Shown: positions 35,346 to 47,172, numbered from the stretch's first letter. The stretch: DNA of 64,000 nucleotides from Geosiphon pyriformis (GCA_016748015.1 JAAOMT010000222.1:140807-204806), one strand, 5' to 3'. Notes: a model not told the origin generated them from the letters alone. Translations and numbers: made by a program.

Positions 35346-37197
35346 TGAGGTACAAAAGAGACTGCAGAACCCGAGCCAGCATACATCTGATTTAACTTCC
35401 TCAATACCGAACAAACCGAAGCTTCGAGAGCCACCAACTTTGACTCCAAGCAGCCCACTTTCGAAGTCAGAATTTTTGAACTACTTGAACCCAAACTTGA
35501 GACACCAGAGGAAACTGAAGAAGGAGGAACAACCACAGAATCAGATTCATCCAAAACCATATCCGAACCAAATATCATATCAACCAAACCAGGAGCAACC
35601 AAGGGCTGAAAAAAGGAGACAAGAGCCAAGGGCACCAGGGTTAAACTGTCAAGTTTGTTAATAATACCGGACATCTTATCCATGAGAAGTTCCAAAGAGC
35701 ACTCCAAAGAAGTGAGACGAGTTTCCAAAATTGAACTAACAGGATCCATAAGAGACGAGTGACCAACCAAACCTGAGACGCCAGGAGAAGAGCCAAAACC
35801 AGGACCAGAACCAAAGTGAGGATTATTAGATGAAGATGCTAGAGAGACAACCTGGGCCCATGACTTGCCACTGAACGCAGCCAGTCTGGAAATAGGCACA
35901 CTCTTTTTCGCATATAGCTTGGCCAACTGGAAGTGGTTCTCATTAGAAACAACCTTTTTAAATGACTTGGAAAGTTTAGGAGAATGTGAGATCTCAGCAT
36001 TACACTCCAGAACAGAATGACCAAGTTTCCCATACCGTTCACACTGAACCAGGTCCAATCTAGTCCAAGAAAGTTTCACCCCACCAAAAACAGGCTCCAT
36101 ACGAAATGCAGACTCCAAATCCTTGTCATTTTTAAAACAAACCACAGCACAACGAACCCTATTACTAGTGTCTAAGGATCAATTTATGACACAAGTTTTT
36201 CCACCAGCCCCTGCCAAAAGATTGCCAAGATCATGAGCCGTTGTTCCCACCGGCAAAGTAAACAAAAGTCCCCTATACCGATCTCTAGATGTCCACGTCT
36301 CACGATCCTTTATAGCTTTGGCCACATGCACAGAATCTTTCCCAATTAAGAATGACCACTTAGCTGCCAACTGATCTGCCTAACTCGATTCAGCAAACTT
36401 CATTACAGCCTTCTGTCACAGCCCAATGAGTTGCAATCAGATCGACACCACTTGACCAAATTCGGACACTGCGGCAATGATCATTTTTTTTGGCATATCC
36501 ATGAGAATTTCTTTGATAACTATGGCCTAATTTAAACAAACTCCTTGTCTCTTAAGATTGCTGTTTACCATGATGTCATTTTCCCTGGCCAATAAAGTGG
36601 TCTTTTCTATGCTTTCTGACGAAGTAAACGTCGATCTAATGATCCCTTCAAATTTTGAGGGGGTAGTGGCCCCCCCAAAACCATTGATTCGTGAAAACAA
36701 TTTCCTTATAACCTGAGTTTTAGTCGTCGCTGATTTCCCTTCCACAGCCAAAAGATTGATGTCCAAAGCAAAAGATTTCTTCACAGCTATCTCCACCTGA
36801 GTTTTAACAATTTTGGAGTTCACCCACACCTTTTCCAAAGAGAAAGACAAACGGAGGAGGGGAGGGGGGGGGGAAGAGAAATTTTCTCCTCATCATCCAT
36901 GTCATAATTAATAGAGCCGAGAGGAGAACTGATAGCTGCACCAGTATTGAAATGCTTTGCATCGGGCATATTCATTTGGGAGTCAGAAGTGCTTTTACCA
37001 TCAGAGATTCCTCCATCCATATCCATGCTAACAAAATGCCTGTCCACACAAACAGACCTACCATCCTTGAGACTTATATCTGCACTTGAAACTTTAATAT
37101 TACCAAGAGACTTTTTGACTTTCTGAGTTGAACCTCCACCAACTGAACCAGCGGTCGAGACTCTGGCTAACCTTTTCTTAGCTCCAGGCCCACTCAT
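35342..37197 (-). pseudogene. LINE G ORF1, frameshifted at a G-run
   Basis: The start is ATG 37197 (MSGPGAKKRLARVSTAG). The frame is lost near 36860, where the coding strand has a long C-run (G10 on the plus strand, 36851-36874); the homologous reading resumes in another frame at 36850 (FSLEKVWVNSKIVKT). Further stops lie near 36525, 36400 and 36179. The RRM-like TLPVGTTAHDL segment is kept. The knuckle reads C-ER-Y-GKLG-H-SVLE-C, so its second Cys is Tyr. The C-terminal coiled-coil stretch (LECSLELLMDKMSGI) remains. The last codon overlaps the ORF2 start. Confidence 0.85.
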
Positions 37198-37332
37198 AGT
37201 GGCAGCCAGTTTAACAACAAAGGGGTTTGTTTCTTGTGAAATAGTGGAAGACAGTATGCAAAATAGAAAAAACTTCTTTTTTAAAAATTTGGCTCTTTTT
37301 GAGGAATTTGGGACAAAAGAAAGAAAGAAGTT

Positions 37333-37832
37333 TCTTATATTTTATTTTAAGAATAAATTTTAATTTTACTATTTTATATTAATATTTTGAAATTGATTAA
37401 TTATTAATTTTAGTAATTATTAGTATTTCCAAATTTGAATCTAATGTAATTTTCTTAAATATATTTTTTATTTTTTTTGTTTGTTTGTTTTTTTGTTTTT
37501 TTTGTTTTTTTTATAAATAATCTATAATTAAGATTTTTTATAGAAAAATTAACTTTTATAGCAAAGTAACTACATATTAATTAAAAAGTTTCCAAATAAA
37601 ATTTTTTTATAAAAAAATTAACTTTTACTGTAAAGTAACTACACAAAATAATTGATACAAAATTGGCTATTTTATTATAACTCCAATAATATATACAATT
37701 TAAAGTATAAAAAATATTTTGAAAAAAAAATTAGTTTATTAAAGATTTATTAACTTTTACTAAACAGCAGAATTAACAGCAAAATAATATTAATAACATT
37801 AAAAAAAAAATAGAAAAATTTTTAATAATAAT
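37333..37832 (+). repeat. partial Ty3-family LTR, plus orientation
   Basis: The reverse complement of element F 54595-55100 aligns here, including the block TTGAAATTGATTAATTATTA and the two AGTAACTACA-like sites (37560-37640). The orientation is that expected for the 3' LTR of element D. The first half of the LTR is missing at the LINE G junction. A T/G-rich low-complexity run lies at 37474-37513. Confidence 0.6.
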
Positions 37833-38237
37833 ATATATTTAAATATTTTAGAAATTAGAAGTTTTAATTTTAAAAAACAAGAAAAACAGAAGTTTTAATA
37901 CATAATATTTTATTTATTTAAATTTTAAAAACACTTAATTTATGAAAAAATACACAATATTTTTAATATATTTTTATATTAAATTTAAATTTTTTTCTAA
38001 ACTTGATTTTTTAAGTTGTGTTTAATAATATTTTTAAATCTGATCTATTTAATATTATTTGTATTTTTATAATTAAACTTTTAATAATTTTTATTATACT
38101 GTCTTTTTATAGTATAAAATACAAAATCTAAAAAATCTTTTAATTTAATTAAAACACAAATAATTTAATAGTCTATTAAAAAAAATTTCTGTATATTTAA
38201 TATACTATAAACAATTATTATATTAATTAATAAAAAC
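37833..38237. other. AT-rich spacer between divergent LINEs G and H
   Basis: About 400 bp of AT-rich sequence with no frame, repeat end or motif I can name. Together with 45001-45171 and 51977-52110 it is probably the original target DNA of LINEs H, I and J. Confidence 0.5.
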
Positions 38238-38241
38238 AAAA

Positions 38242-38313
38242 AAAAAACTTCTTTCTCTCTTTCGTCCAAAATTCCCAAAAAAGAGTCAAAAGTTTTTTTG
38301 AAAGAAGTTTTTT
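38242..38313 (+). promoter_or_regulatory. 5'-terminal inverted repeat (stem-loop) of LINE H leader
   Basis: AAAAAACTTCTTTC (38242-38255) and its exact complement GAAAGAAGTTTTTT (38300-38313) flank a 44-nt loop. Similar, partly eroded arms occur at the same place in G (37270-37332), J and weakly I. In RNA this would be a 14-bp stem at the very 5' end. Function is inference: internal promoter, protein binding or translation control. Confidence 0.55.
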
Positions 38314-38382
38314 ACCATTCAGTATGATAAATCAAAACTATTTTTCGATTACAAGGCCACTGTTGGCTCTGTTATTGCTGTT

Positions 38383-40182
38383 ATGAAGAAGACTACCAAA
38401 GTTTCTGGTTTTGAAGATGGTTTTAAGACAGTCGTGTCGAGGAAAAAGAGAAAGGGTGGTGTATTGGCAAAGAGTGTTGATAATAGAGAGGTTGCTGATA
38501 AAGTTCTTGGTAATTGTTCATGGAGTTCTGAGGCGGGTGACACTACTAAATCTGAGAGTATTAACATGGAGGAAAAGTGCTTGGTTGAGGAAACCAGTGT
38601 TGACTATGGTGAGAATGGTGCTTTCGCAGAAGGGGATCCTGATCAAACGCCTAAGAATTTGCGTATAAAGACCAAAAAGGTGTTAAGAAAGTCTCTGGGT
38701 GTGATTGATTATGGTACTGTCAATACAGACAATGACATGTTGAACAGTTCCTTCTTTCTCTCACCCCCTTTGTCTATCAAACTATCCATTCAAGTGTTTG
38801 TTCACAAATCCTTTGTTTTGAATATTGACCTTGTGGCTGTTGCTGAGAAATTATCTCAGAAAAAATTGAACTTTGTCAAAAAAATTTTTTCAGGTGTGAA
38901 TGGTTTTGGGGGGGCCTCTACTCCCTCAAAATTTGGTGAAATCATCTGGGCATCTTTCACTTCCGAAAAAGCAATGATGGCAGCTGCTCAATTGGCAAAT
39001 GATCATGGTGTTGTGGTAAACACCAATTTTAAGTGCCCCATCAACAATCGTACGAATTGGACAATTGTGTTAAAAAAAATTCCTGTGGAAACTTCCATCG
39101 AGACAATGCGTGTAGCCATTTCTGAATTTGGGCTTATTAAGTCAATCAAAATGCAGTTGGTGGGTCTATAGCAAAAGGCGATCATTGAATTGGAGGATCA
39201 AATTCAGGCTAATCTCTTGGCGGCTAAGTGGTCTGTCCTTATTGGGAAAGATGCAGTGCGTGTAGTCCAGGCTGATGTTGACAAACAAACATGGAATGCC
39301 AGAGATGAGTTCAGGGCTTTGTTTTACACTCTCCTTATGGGCATTACTGCTCATGATCTTTGGGACTTCATTGGTTCAGTTGGTGGGAAAACATGTGTTA
39401 TTGAATGCAGCTCTGTCAGTTATGTCCGAGCATGCTGTGCCACTGTGTGCTTCAATTCTGAAGGTAGTCTTATTTAGGCAATGGCAAACACTCCTGTTAT
39501 AAAAGGCATTGGTCTCCGATGGTCTCGGTTAACCACTGCACTGTGCTCAATTTGCAGAAATTCTGGTCATACATCTCTCACTTGTTGTACTGCTGGTGTG
39601 TCCTCAAGTTTTAGGAGCAAGAGAGCTCCTCTTTCAGCTTAGGATCAGCTCCGTCTGGCTAAGATATATGAAAAAAAATCTGCCCCCATTTCCCGTCCTT
39701 TGGCTTTTGGTGGAAAAACTTGGGCCTCTGTGGTTGGTAAACCATTCCCATTAGTGTCATTTAGTGGTTCAGCTTAATCTGGTTCCATATCTTATGGTAA
39801 ATCTCTCCCAACTGTTAGTGGTGAATTGGAAAACTGTTTGAAGAATATTGAGAGCAGTCTTGTCAGCCTTGCGGGACAAATTGGTAAGTTGGCTAAGAGA
39901 TTAGACTCATTCGTGCTGGCAGTTTTCCAGCCTAGTCCTGAATGTCAGCTGCCAGTAACCTCCCCATCACAGAATCAAGGGGAGAATATAGTGATGGAAG
40001 TGGATTCGGGTGATGCCACTAGTGACAAGACTGCTGCCGTTCTTGGTTCAACTGCCTCATCTGAGGTTGTGAAATTGGAAAACATGTTGAAGAGTCTTTC
40101 TGCTTTAGTCATGAGCCTATTGGTGCGCTTGGATGGTTTGGTTTTGGCTGGTGGTGCTCTTCCTCTACCTTATTCTCAATGA
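38383..40182 (+). pseudogene. LINE H ORF1, CCHC protein with four stops
   Basis: A 600-codon frame from ATG 38383 (MKKTTKVSGFEDG) to TGA 40182 with stops at 39169, 39475, 39640 and 39774, no frameshift. It contains the GVNGFGGASTPSKFGEII block encoded with a G7 run, RRM-like segments (KMQLVGL and LLMGITAHDLWDF), the CCHC knuckle C-SI-C-RNSG-H-TSLT-C with all ligands, and a C-terminal coiled-coil-like stretch (LENCLKNIESSLVSLAGQI). An upstream ATG at 38324 is out of frame and was not chosen. Confidence 0.85.
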
Positions 40183-43100
40183 GTGGTCTGATATGGAAGA
40201 TTGCTACGTGTAATGTTCGTGGGTTGAACAATCCTGCGAAGCAAAATAATGTCATTTGTTGGCACAGAGATATGAACAATTTGGTTTCAATTGTTACTGA
40301 GACAAAGTTAAAAGATAGAGTTCGGCCTTGGATTGCTAATAAATTTGATGGTGTTTGGGTCTTCATTTCTAGTTTGGATTCTGATTACCTTGGTTCTGGT
40401 GTGGCGATCATTATGAACAACACTCTGGTGAAACATGTATATAAAGTTGTTGAGGTTTCTGGACAACTTTTGTCTGTCAAGTTGCTCTTCAGAAATAAGC
40501 TCTCAGTGTTGATTCTGGGTTTGTATGTGGGTGCTTCAGTGTCCGCGCGCTTCTCACAAGTGGATGAGATAAACTCTTTGATTGTTAAAGCTGTTAATGA
40601 GTCATCTTTTGTGATATTGGGTGGCGATTTCAATGAAGATGACTCTCACAGGTGTGCTAGTTTCAGGAAATGTTTTGATTTGGGTTTGGTCAATGCCTTG
40701 GGAGAGAGTTCATTTGAGAAGAATGTGACTTGGACCAATTCTCGAGGAGTGGCCAAGATTATTGATTACGTGTTTATGTCATTGAGCTTGGTCAACGCAA
40801 TCTTAGATCGAAGTGTAATCGGGGTTGATAAATATTTCGATACTAATCATAGGGCTGTTGCTGTTTCCATGGGCCTGGGTGGTCTCTTGGACATTAATTT
40901 GATGTTCCTTCACAAGCAGGCAAATAAGGATCAGTGGAAGTTCAATTTTAAGGATGCTACGGCTGCCAAATGGGCTGCATTCAAGGAATCTTCTGCTGCC
41001 ACCGCAGTGATGTTTAAGTGTGAGTTTGATGCTGCTCTATTGTTTCTGGATCTGGATGCTATATGGGATGTCATCTGCAAAATTGTGTACTTATTAGCAA
41101 GTAATATTTTCAAAAAAAAATGGTTCAAGGGTTATGATAATGTGTTTACTAAGAAATCTTCTAAGTTTCACAAGCTAGAACTTTTGGTGTCTAAACTAGT
41201 TAAAGCATCACGTTTAGTTTCTTCTGAGAAATTTGTTGCACTACTGAGTATGTGGAATTCGTTGGACACTGCAAATGCTTCTGTGGTGGAGTCTCTTTTT
41301 CTTTCGGAGTCGCATTTTAAGGTCATAAGATCTGTCTTGTTCAGAGTCAGGAAGTTGTATCATTTCTCTAAATTGTCCAAGTCAAAGCATGCTGAAGAAT
41401 CTCGTATCAGATCAGCAGTTAGTAGGAGGATGGAAAGTTTTGAGGTAGATAAAGATCATACAATTAGGAGTGTGCTAGAGCGTCTCTTTTGCAAGATGGT
41501 ATTGAATTATTTGGTTGTCGATAATGAACTGGTTTTGGATCCTAGTTTGGTTAAATCTAAGGTGAATATTATTATGGAAGGCTGGACCAGAAAACGTGAG
41601 TTGGTTGCTGATGTTTCTGATAATTGGTGTCACCAGTACCAACCTTTGGAGTACGTATTTGATGAGGTATTTTCGAGAATAATGGACCCTATTAGTTTTG
41701 TTGAGTTGCTTGGTGTTGTGTCAGACTTGCCTAATGATAAAGCTGCTGGTTTGTCTGATATTTTGAATGAGCTTTGAAAGCATTGTGACGAATTGGTTTT
41801 GGATATGTTGTTGGTGCTCTTGAACTCTTGTTTGCTCCATAAGTCAGTTCCTGGTCCTTGGAGGGAAGCTTGGGTGTCTATGATCCCCAAATCTTATGAG
41901 TGGAAAGGAGTTCTTACGAACACCCGACTCATTGCTTTGATTGAAACTGCTCATAAGATCCTTTCAAAGATCCTTTCAGACAAGATTTCTTTGGCATGCA
42001 ATACACACAATGTTCTCCGCAGGGACAATTTTTCTGTTTTGAAGGGCACGATGACACAGTCTCCTATCTTTGCTGTCGGCTCTGTGGTTAAGGATGCTCT
42101 GGAAAAGAACTGTAAGCTTTGGCTGGTATTGCAGGACATAAAGAAGGCCTATAATTCTGTTGGCTGGGAGCATTTGAAAAGGAGTCTAATTAGGATTAAG
42201 ATGTGTGGCAGGTTCATTCGATTTTTTGGTGGTATTCACAATAACCGAGTCAACCGAGTAATGACTGACTTTGGCTTAACTGATAGTTATTAAGTCCATG
42301 ATGGTCTCGATCAAGGGGAAGTGTTTTCACCTCTTCTCTGGCATATATTTTATGATTTTCTTTTGTGTGAAGTCAAGAGACAAGAAGAATTTTGTGGATA
42401 TAGGTTGAATTTTCATTTTATTGCTAAAACTAGCCGCGTTGAACCTCAAGCTGGTTTTTCTTCTTTCTTTGCGGCTGGTGCTTTTGTGGACAATATTATT
42501 TGGGTCGGCTGCAGTCAGGCTGCAACACAACACATTCTCAATGTTGCTAGTGAATTTTTTAGAATTAATGATATTTCAATTAACAATGACAAAATGGTGG
42601 CAATTCCCATTAACTGTAAGATTGTAAGCCCCTTTCTGACAATCAGTGATTCACCAATTTCTATTGCCAAGAAAGGGAAACCTCACTGGTATTTGGGCAT
42701 CTTTTTGTCTACGGATGGCTTGTCAAAACCCAGTTTGGCCAAGGCGCATTCGGATGTCTGGTTTTTCACCAATCTCGTTCTGAAAAAGACCATTTCTGAT
42801 AAGCAGTTCTTGTATTTGGTTTCGGCAGTTCTTCAACTCATCATCAGTTATAGAATGCAGTTTAGTTTTGTTCCACTTAGTGTTTGCTGTAAATGGGACA
42901 CTCTAATTTGTAAAGGCTTCAAATCCAAGGCAGGTCTTCCTTTGGACTTTCCCAATGATGCTCTTCATCATCCATCTCTTTATGGCTTAAAGACTTTTGA
43001 GCAGATTCAAGCTGAGAGTAAGTCGGCATCCATAGTGTGTTTTGCCAATACTGTTGAAATCCTGGGTTGGTTGTTTTTCCATAGGTCTCATGACTTATAG

Positions 43101-44870
43101 ACTTTGAGCTGGTGTCCTGTGCACCCTTTGGTCTCCCCAGTTTGTTTAAAATTAAATCCCTTGAACAATTTTCTGGTGAGTGTGGTTCGTATTTTTGCCG
43201 ACTGCAGCTTATCTTTTAGTAGTTCTGGCCTCAGTGCATTCCGATTCTTCCATGGAACTCCCATGTCTTTGGTTCTTGGGGAGGTAAAATTCTCTAGGTG
43301 TTTCTCCTCACTTCGGTGGTATGGAATTGTTTTTGTGAAACAATTGCATCAATACAATGGTGGTGTTTTTAACTGGAAGATTTTCAAGTGTTGGAAAAGG
43401 CTGGATCCGCGTGGCCCCATTTCTAATTGGTTTGGTGTCTCTGTTGGTTATCTTGGTGGTACAGGGTCATCTTTTTCTGTTCATGGCTGTTTGGTGGGCA
43501 TTTTTTCTGCTCCTAGTGTCTTGGAATCTACTGATTTTGATTTGGTTTGTAATCGTTTGTTGGGATTGGGTGCTGATAGCCTTTTGGTTTATACTGATGG
43601 ATCCTTGGCTGGTTTGAGCACTCTCAATGTTAAATCAGATGTGACGGTTTTCTTTGATGATATTAATATGGGTTTAGGTGTTAAGGTTTCGGGTTTGTTG
43701 TCATCTACTTTGGTGAAATTGCAAGCTATTGCACTTGCTCTCGAGTGTGTTCCTGCGGTTAGCAAAGTTAGCTTATTTTCAGATAATCAGGCCGTATTGG
43801 ACGCTTGCAGGTCGGAATTGGGTTTTGCACATCCGGATTTTCAGAATAGTTGTTGGGTGGAGCACCATCATATTGCTGGTCTTGTTCATGCTAAGAGGTT
43901 GGATGTCAGCTGGTATAAGGTTAAAGGACATTCTGGTGTTATAGGTAATGACCAGGCTGATGATCTGGCTGGTTGTGCGGCTCTTTCTAATTTTGTTCTT
44001 TCCTCCTGGCTGGATGAGCAGTTTATCCTGGCTGGTGATAGTCCGGTTTCAGGTAATTCTAGACATTTTGTGCATGACATTTATTGGTCCATTCATTGTT
44101 CGTGTTGGGGTTTTAGTTCAGGTAATAGGGTTGTCGCTGGCAAATTGCTCACAGATATTGATTGGCACAGATTCTTTTCTGTCTGGCATCCCAATTCACA
44201 CATGGCTGCTGGCTTCACCAGTATTCAGACCGCTGGCTTGCACATGTATTTTATGAAAGCTCTGCATCATAGACTGCCTGTGGCCGTTCACAAACGCTTT
44301 TATGATAGGAGTTACCCTAGTGTGGTTTGCTTGTTTTGTGGAAGTGTGGAGGTTTCGGACCATGTTTTTTTTTGTGATTCTGACTTTGCTAATTGTGATT
44401 GGCTGCTTGGTAATTTTGTGGTTAAATGAGAAGGCATTTCTGGCCTTCATGGCCCTTCTTCTCACGTGCTGCAAACTCTTTCTTTGTGTATTCTTGACAC
44501 TTCGGTCTGTGTTGCTCTATGCAAAGGCTTTGTTTTTAATGATTGGTTTTTTGAGGTGGTTTCTGTTTTTGGTGACCTGAAACTTACTGGTGCAAAAATT
44601 GTGGACTTTGTCCGTAATTTTTGTCTAGCTTTTAAAGATGAAGTTTGGTTGGTCCATGTCAAACATTGTGCCTTTATGGAAAAGCATGGGTTAATTCCTC
44701 GAGATGGTTCTGTGCCAGTTTCTATTTCTGGTTTGTCTTCCCTGTATTTGGCTGGAGTTGTCAGATTGTTGGGTATTGATGATTCATTGAGCATTAGGTT
44801 TGGTTTGTGCAAATTTAGTTTGTTCATTTCAGGCGCTTTAGATGCAGTTTCTGTTCATATAGGTGTATAG
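40179..44870 (+). pseudogene. LINE H ORF2, nearly intact, four stops
   Basis: A 1,564-codon single frame from ATG 40179 to 44870 with stops at 41775, 42291, 43098 and 44427 and no indel. Endonuclease: WKIATCNVRG at residue 6, TETKL, GGDFNEDD near 147, IDYVF and DTNHRAV. RT: WLVLQDIKKAYNSVGW near 648; catalytic box F-V-D-N at 42483-42494 (residues 769-772). RNase H: VYTDGSL near 1138, then L-V-K-L-Q-A-I where relatives have Glu in place of Lys (residue 1180), so a catalytic acid is lost; SDNQAVLDAC; GNDQADD. Zinc finger C-LF-C...HVFFC from residue 1384, then the conserved tail. Two catalytic domains are thus damaged apart from the stops. Confidence 0.9.
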
Positions 44871-45318
44871 TGTTGTTCTGATTGGTCTGAGTGGCTAGTT
44901 ATGTGTAGAAAGTGCATGATTCATGCCTAATTTAGATCAATTATTTGATGTATAGCTTTAGGTTGTGTTTGGATTTCACTCAATAAATGTATAAAAAAAA
45001 CAAAAAAAAACAAAACCAAAACAAAGTTAATAGTTTTTTTAACTTTATAAAAATTTATTCATGTAAAATTCTTAATAAAAAACTTTTTATAAGTAAGTTA
45101 ACTAAATTAAAATTCAAACATTTCTTAAAATTAACATTATATTTAGTATTATTTTCATTAAAATTACTTCTATTTTTCAAACACTATTAAAAATAGTACA
45201 AAAATTTCTTTCTCTCTTATCTCCACAAATCTCCAAAAAGCGTATTTTCTGAAAAAAAAGTTTTTTTGTTTTTTTTAGTCTGTATCAATATTTTTTACCT
45301 AATAATAACCCATTTTTT

Positions 45319-47172
45319 GTGGATATAGAAGTTACTATTAGTAGCACTGCACCCAAGAAGAAGACTTCTAAGGGTGCTTTTCACAGTTCTACTTGTGGCT
45401 TCTTTTCTCAGAAGAAAAAAGTTGTTCTTGGCAATGTAAAACACTCTGGTAATGAAAAAGATATATTCTTGGGCAAATCTGGATCTAGTGGCAGTGCTTA
45501 TTTTGATAGCATGTCTGAAGTAAATGGTGGGTCTTTTTTGGGCTTAGTTGCTACTACACCCAAAGCAAAGCAAGTTAATACTGGTGTTGGCTTTGGTTCT
45601 TCACTCAGCTCTCCCAACTTTCATATGGACAATAAAGAAGTGGTGCTTCCTTTTCACTTGTCTATCTCTCTAGAAAAAAAGTGGATTGACCCTAAAATTA
45701 TCAAGACTCCTGTGGAAGTGTTAATTAAAAAGTTATTTGCTTTGGATATTAATCTTTCAGCTGTGGAAGGTAAATCGGCAATGGCAAAGACTCAGTTAAT
45801 TAAGAAAATTTTTTCAATAGTCAATGGTTTTGGGGGGGCCATTACTCTTTCAAAATTTGAAGAAATCATCTGATCAACATTTACTTCTGAAGAAAGCATG
45901 AAAATGGCTGCATCATTGGCCAAAAAAAAAAGGATCAACATAAACAGCAATCTTAAGAAACAAGAAATGAAGTCAGATCAGGCTGTGATAATCAAAAAAA
46001 TTCTCATAAATATGCCTAAAGATATGATCGTCGCTGCAGTGTCCAAATTTGGAGAAATTAAGTCGATCAAAATTCAACTGATTGGAATGTGACAAAAAGC
46101 TGTGGTAGAGTTTGCTGAATTAGGCCAAGCTAATTTGTTAGTCTCTAAGTGGTTGTTCCTGATTGGTAAGAATTCTGTGCGCATAGTCAAAGTGGTAGAG
46201 GATTGTGAGACTTGGGCATTAAGGGATTGGTTCAGAGCACTTTTGTTTACTTTGCTGGTGAGAACAATGGCACATGATCTTAAGACTCTTTTGGATGGGG
46301 CTGGTGGGAAAACTTGCATCATTAACAGATTTCTGAAAACTGGTAATAGAATTTATTGTGCTGTAGTAAGTTTTGAATCTAATAATGATCTGGAATCTGC
46401 CTTTCACATGAAGCCGATTCTTGGTGGTATTAAACTTTTTTGGACAAAAATGGATCTAGTTTGGTGTGAAAAATGCAGAAAGTTTGGTCATTCTGCTCTG
46501 AAATGTAATGCATTTGTTGTGTCCCTACCTAAGCCTTTAAGAACATTTAAAAAGATTGCATCTGATAAACATCATCTTTAGTTGGCAAAGTTGTATGAAA
46601 AGAAAAATGTTCCGATATCTCACCCTACTGCCTTTGGTGGCAAATCTTGGGCCCAAGTGGTCACACTTGCTGGTCCTTCTGATGGTCTTTATTTCAGTTC
46701 TAGTTCTGGTTCTAGCCTTTCTCTTTCTGGTGCCTCAGATTCAGACAGTAGTTTTCTTTTTATTTTAGCCAACACTCTTTCTTTGAATGCTCATTTGGCC
46801 ACTTTAGAACACTCCTTAGAGCTTTTAATAGATCAAGTATCTAGTATATTGAAAAAGTTAAGTGGCATGGAACTGAAATCTATGGCAACCCCTTCTAGCA
46901 TTTCTCTTCCAGCCACTTCCACATCTTTGGTGCTGCATTTGAATATGGATATGGTTTTGAATGATATGACATTGACTTCTGCTCCTTCTCTTTTAGCTGT
47001 GAATGATGTGGTTCATGATTCTAGCTCGAGTTTTTCCAAGATTTTGACCTCCAAGGTGGGCAGATTGGAATCGAAAATGGTAGCTTTTAAGGTCTCAATC
47101 GGTTCAGTTTTGGAAAGGTTGGATCATCTGTGTTTTGGTGTGAGTTCTTCAGCTCTTTTTCTTTTTCAATGA
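45319..47172 (+). pseudogene. LINE I ORF1, CCHC protein with three stops
   Basis: One frame ends at TGA 47172 with internal stops at 45871, 46090 and 46579, which fit TGG-to-TGA twice and CAG-to-TAG. The true start is unclear: the frame is open upstream of the GTG at 45319 and no ATG aligns with LINE J. Domains: Lys-rich N-terminus, the FALDINLSAVEGKS and VNGFGGAITLSKF blocks (G7 run), RRM-like IKIQLIGM and TLLVRTMAHDL, CCHC knuckle C-EK-C-RKFG-H-SALK-C intact, and coiled-coil-like LEHSLELLIDQVSSI. The stop overlaps the ORF2 ATG. Confidence 0.85.

Larger units (their letters stand above)
30521..37332 (-). mobile_element. LINE G, full-length two-ORF LINE
   Basis: Read leftwards: a leader starting AAACTTCTTTCTTTC near 37332, ORF1 (37197-35342), ORF2 (35345-30657), a 3' UTR, and an A-tail of about 14 (30523-30536 as T). 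The leader and ORF1 place it with H, I and J. ORF2 has only four stops and no frameshift. No clear target duplication is found: the left flank is the end of element D integrase and the right flank is the middle of an LTR, so the insertion may have removed about 1.3 kb of target. It is head to head with LINE H, 0.9 kb away. Confidence 0.9.
38238..45000 (+). mobile_element. LINE H, full-length two-ORF LINE
   Basis: A leader starting with an A-run and CTTCTTTCTCTCTTTC, ORF1 (38383-40182), ORF2 (40179-44870), a 3' UTR with the family block TTGGATTTCACTCAATAAA near 44968, and a tail of A8-C-A9-C. An A-rich stretch AAAAACAAAAAAAA just before the leader resembles the tail, so a target duplication is possible but low-complexity. 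H is first in a head-to-tail row H-I-J. Confidence 0.9.

Noticed and set aside
38225-38250. A-rich match between the LINE H start and its tail as a target duplication
   Set aside because: The shared AAAAACAAAAAAAA-type sequence is low complexity and could be chance.
38324-38386. Upstream ATG (38324) as the start of LINE H ORF1
   Set aside because: It is out of frame with the conserved ORF1 and hits a stop quickly; ATG 38383 starts the conserved frame.
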